NCBI GenBank assembly: GCA_039916485.1
Contig: JBDSLH010000012.1
Location: 1 to 5,842, forward strand
Reading direction: 5' to 3'
Source: JAPUDQ01 sp039916485
GTDB lineage: Bacteria; Patescibacteriota; Saccharimonadia; Saccharimonadales; Saccharimonadaceae
Length of the DNA stretch: 5,842 nucleotides
Shown: one piece after another, positions 4,403-5,842 of the stretch
How the letters are laid out: the number at the start of each line of letters is the position of its first letter
Numbering within the stretch: the first letter of the stretch is position 1
The notes under the pieces: generated by a model
Database searches by the model: none
Seen by the model: only the letters and a program-made list of their open reading frames with translations
Told to the model about the DNA's origin: nothing
Translations under genes and position numbers: made by a program

Positions 4403-5821
4403 ATGAATTGGAAAACTATTTTTATGTCGCTGAAATCTCGCGACATGCAGAAACGATTACTTGTTATCCTCGGTATTATTGTTGTATATCGATTTTTGGC
4501 GTATGTGCCGATACCTATCGCTGAGCCAACACAACTACGAGCTATTATTGATACAGCTTTGCAAGGCTCACAATTCGGAGGGTTCTTAAACCTCATCAGT
4601 GGTGGTGCGCTCGCGAGTCTGTCTATTGTGCTTGTAGGACTCAGCCCATACATTACAGCAAGCGTTATCACACAGTTACTGACTAAGGCTATCCCAAAGC
4701 TTGAAGAGCTCCATAAAGATGGTGAGTCAGGACGACGCAAGATAAACCAGTGGACGCGTATTATCACATTACCGCTAGCTATATTACAGTCAATTGCGTT
4801 TATATTCATTATTCGTCAATCTGTTCTTGCTGGTAGTACGGCAGTCCTCAACACGATGTCCCCGATCGAATGGATCGTCACCGTCACTGCTATGACTGCC
4901 GGTGCCATGCTCATGATGTGGCTCGGTGAGCTGGCAACAGAGCAGGGAGTCGGAAATGGTATAAGCCTCTTGATCTTTGCTGGTATTATCTCTCAGCTTC
5001 CGACAACACTTGCGACCATCGGTACATCTTTGTTTACCGTTACTAAACCTGAAGATGCCCTGCAGATATTTAACTGGTTTACCGTTGGGTTCCTGAACGG
5101 CGTTGCATTCTGGGTCACCTCGGTGATTCTAGGCATCGGTCTTCTCATCCTCTATCTACTCGTCAAAATTAATGAAGCACAACGGGTAATCACTATCAAC
5201 TACGCAAAGCGTGTCCACGGTAACAGTGCATATGGTGGTGTTCAAAGCATTTTGCCTGTAAAGCTGATTACAGCGGGTGTTATACCGATTATCTTTGCAG
5301 TTGCATTCTTAGCTTTGCCAGCATTTATTGGACAAGTACTACGATCTACCAATAATGCTCAGTGGACGGATATCGGCGACAAGCTAGTATTGTGGTTCCA
5401 GACTCCACAGCCAGGTCAATTTGGTGTCGGCAATGACTGGACCATGTTTATCTATCCTGCAACCTATTTCATCCTAGTCGTTGCTTTTACATATTTTTAT
5501 ACAGGTATCGTGTTTAATAGTGCAGAAATCGCTGAGAACTTGCAAAAACAAGGTGGCTTCGTAGAGAACGTCCGCCCAGGGATTCAGACACAGCAATATC
5601 TTGCTCGTGTTGTGAATCGTCTGACACTATTTGGGGCGTTAGCACTCGGACTTATTTCGATCCTGCCGTTTATATTTGAGTACATCTTTGCGCAGCTCGG
5701 TGTGAATGCAGCAAACCTTGCAATCGGTGGAACCGGACTGTTGATCGTTGTCTCTGTAGCACTCGAGACTTTGCGTCAGATCAACTCTCGTGCACTGATG
5801 GTCACATACGATCAGTATTAG
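4403..5821 (+). CDS. secY: Protein translocase channel subunit SecY
   Basis: SecY forms the channel of the SecYEG translocon in the cytoplasmic membrane, through which unfolded secretory proteins pass and membrane proteins exit sideways. The 472-residue product is complete and somewhat longer than E. coli SecY (443). Ten hydrophobic segments are visible at about 18-37, 71-95, 122-140, 155-178, 185-205, 228-258, 288-310, 348-375, 408-430 and 440-457. FLNLISGGAL (61-70) is the plug region, EQGVGNGISLLIFAGI (180-195) is the TM5 signature, and RPGIQT (391-396) carries the cytoplasmic-loop arginine (R391, matching E. coli R357) needed for SecA-driven transport. Extra length is mainly in loops near 205-227 and 310-347. 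The start is the ATG at 4403, which best fits the family N-terminus; it has no Shine-Dalgarno site. A second in-frame ATG at 4424 is possible but less likely. Confidence 0.97.
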   Translation: MNWKTIFMSLKSRDMQKRLLVILGIIVVYRFLAYVPIPIAEPTQLRAIIDTALQGSQFGGFLNLISGGALASLSIVLVGLSPYITASVITQLLTKAIPKLEELHKDGESGRRKINQWTRIITLPLAILQSIAFIFIIRQSVLAGSTAVLNTMSPIEWIVTVTAMTAGAMLMMWLGELATEQGVGNGISLLIFAGIISQLPTTLATIGTSLFTVTKPEDALQIFNWFTVGFLNGVAFWVTSVILGIGLLILYLLVKINEAQRVITINYAKRVHGNSAYGGVQSILPVKLITAGVIPIIFAVAFLALPAFIGQVLRSTNNAQWTDIGDKLVLWFQTPQPGQFGVGNDWTMFIYPATYFILVVAFTYFYTGIVFNSAEIAENLQKQGGFVENVRPGIQTQQYLARVVNRLTLFGALALGLISILPFIFEYIFAQLGVNAANLAIGGTGLLIVVSVALETLRQINSRALMVTYDQY

Positions 5822-5824
5822 TTT

Positions 5825-5842
5825 ATGTCACCAGATCAACCC
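5825..5842 (+). CDS. Possible start of the next gene, cut by the window edge
   Basis: An ATG three bases after the secY stop opens a frame reading MSPDQP to the window end. Its position matches the close spacing used throughout this region, but there is no clear Shine-Dalgarno site and six codons cannot identify a product. In many bacteria adk (adenylate kinase) follows secY; that is context only, and these residues are not diagnostic. Confidence 0.3.

Overview
This window is an ordinary, tightly packed bacterial spc ribosomal-protein operon followed by secY, all on the + strand. The order is rpsQ (3' part only), rplN, rplX, rplE, rpsN, rpsH, an unannotated 34-codon membrane ORF, rplF, rplR, rpsE, rplO, a Rho-independent terminator, secY, and perhaps the first codons of another gene at the right edge. 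I see no RNA genes, mobile elements, CRISPR arrays or long repeats.

The organism is bacterial: the proteins are the bacterial forms, with an E. coli/Bacillus-like SecY. rpmD (L30) is absent from its usual place between rpsE and rplO, where the two genes overlap by one base. L30 absence, the extreme compactness and the moderate base composition fit the Candidate Phyla Radiation (Patescibacteria). The full-length zinc-free S14 and the use of only TAA/TAG stops with no in-frame TGA suggest a Saccharibacteria-like lineage rather than a UGA-recoding one (Gracilibacteria/SR1). The lineage is inferred from gene content, not from a tree.

Bases 1-4339 look like one transcription unit. Junctions are mostly of two kinds: a 1-base stop/start overlap (TAATG: rpsQ/rplN, rplE/rpsN, rpsE/rplO) and a 1-base gap (TAATATG: rplN/rplX, rplX/rplE, rplR/rpsE). 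Most starts have a good Shine-Dalgarno site inside the end of the previous gene. The one larger gap (rpsH to rplF, 118 bases) is almost filled by the small ORF at 2214-2318, predicted to encode one transmembrane helix with a basic C-terminal tail.

After rplO a perfect 11-bp hairpin with a T-run (4356-4383) should end the ribosomal transcript. An extended -10 promoter (4383-4391) abuts it and would start secY transcription only a few bases before its ATG, so secY appears to be its own, nearly leaderless unit. Together the genes make 30S and 50S proteins plus the SecY channel on which ribosomes dock. The most novel points are the small membrane ORF and the terminator/promoter arrangement before secY. 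I found no evidence of a new multi-gene system.
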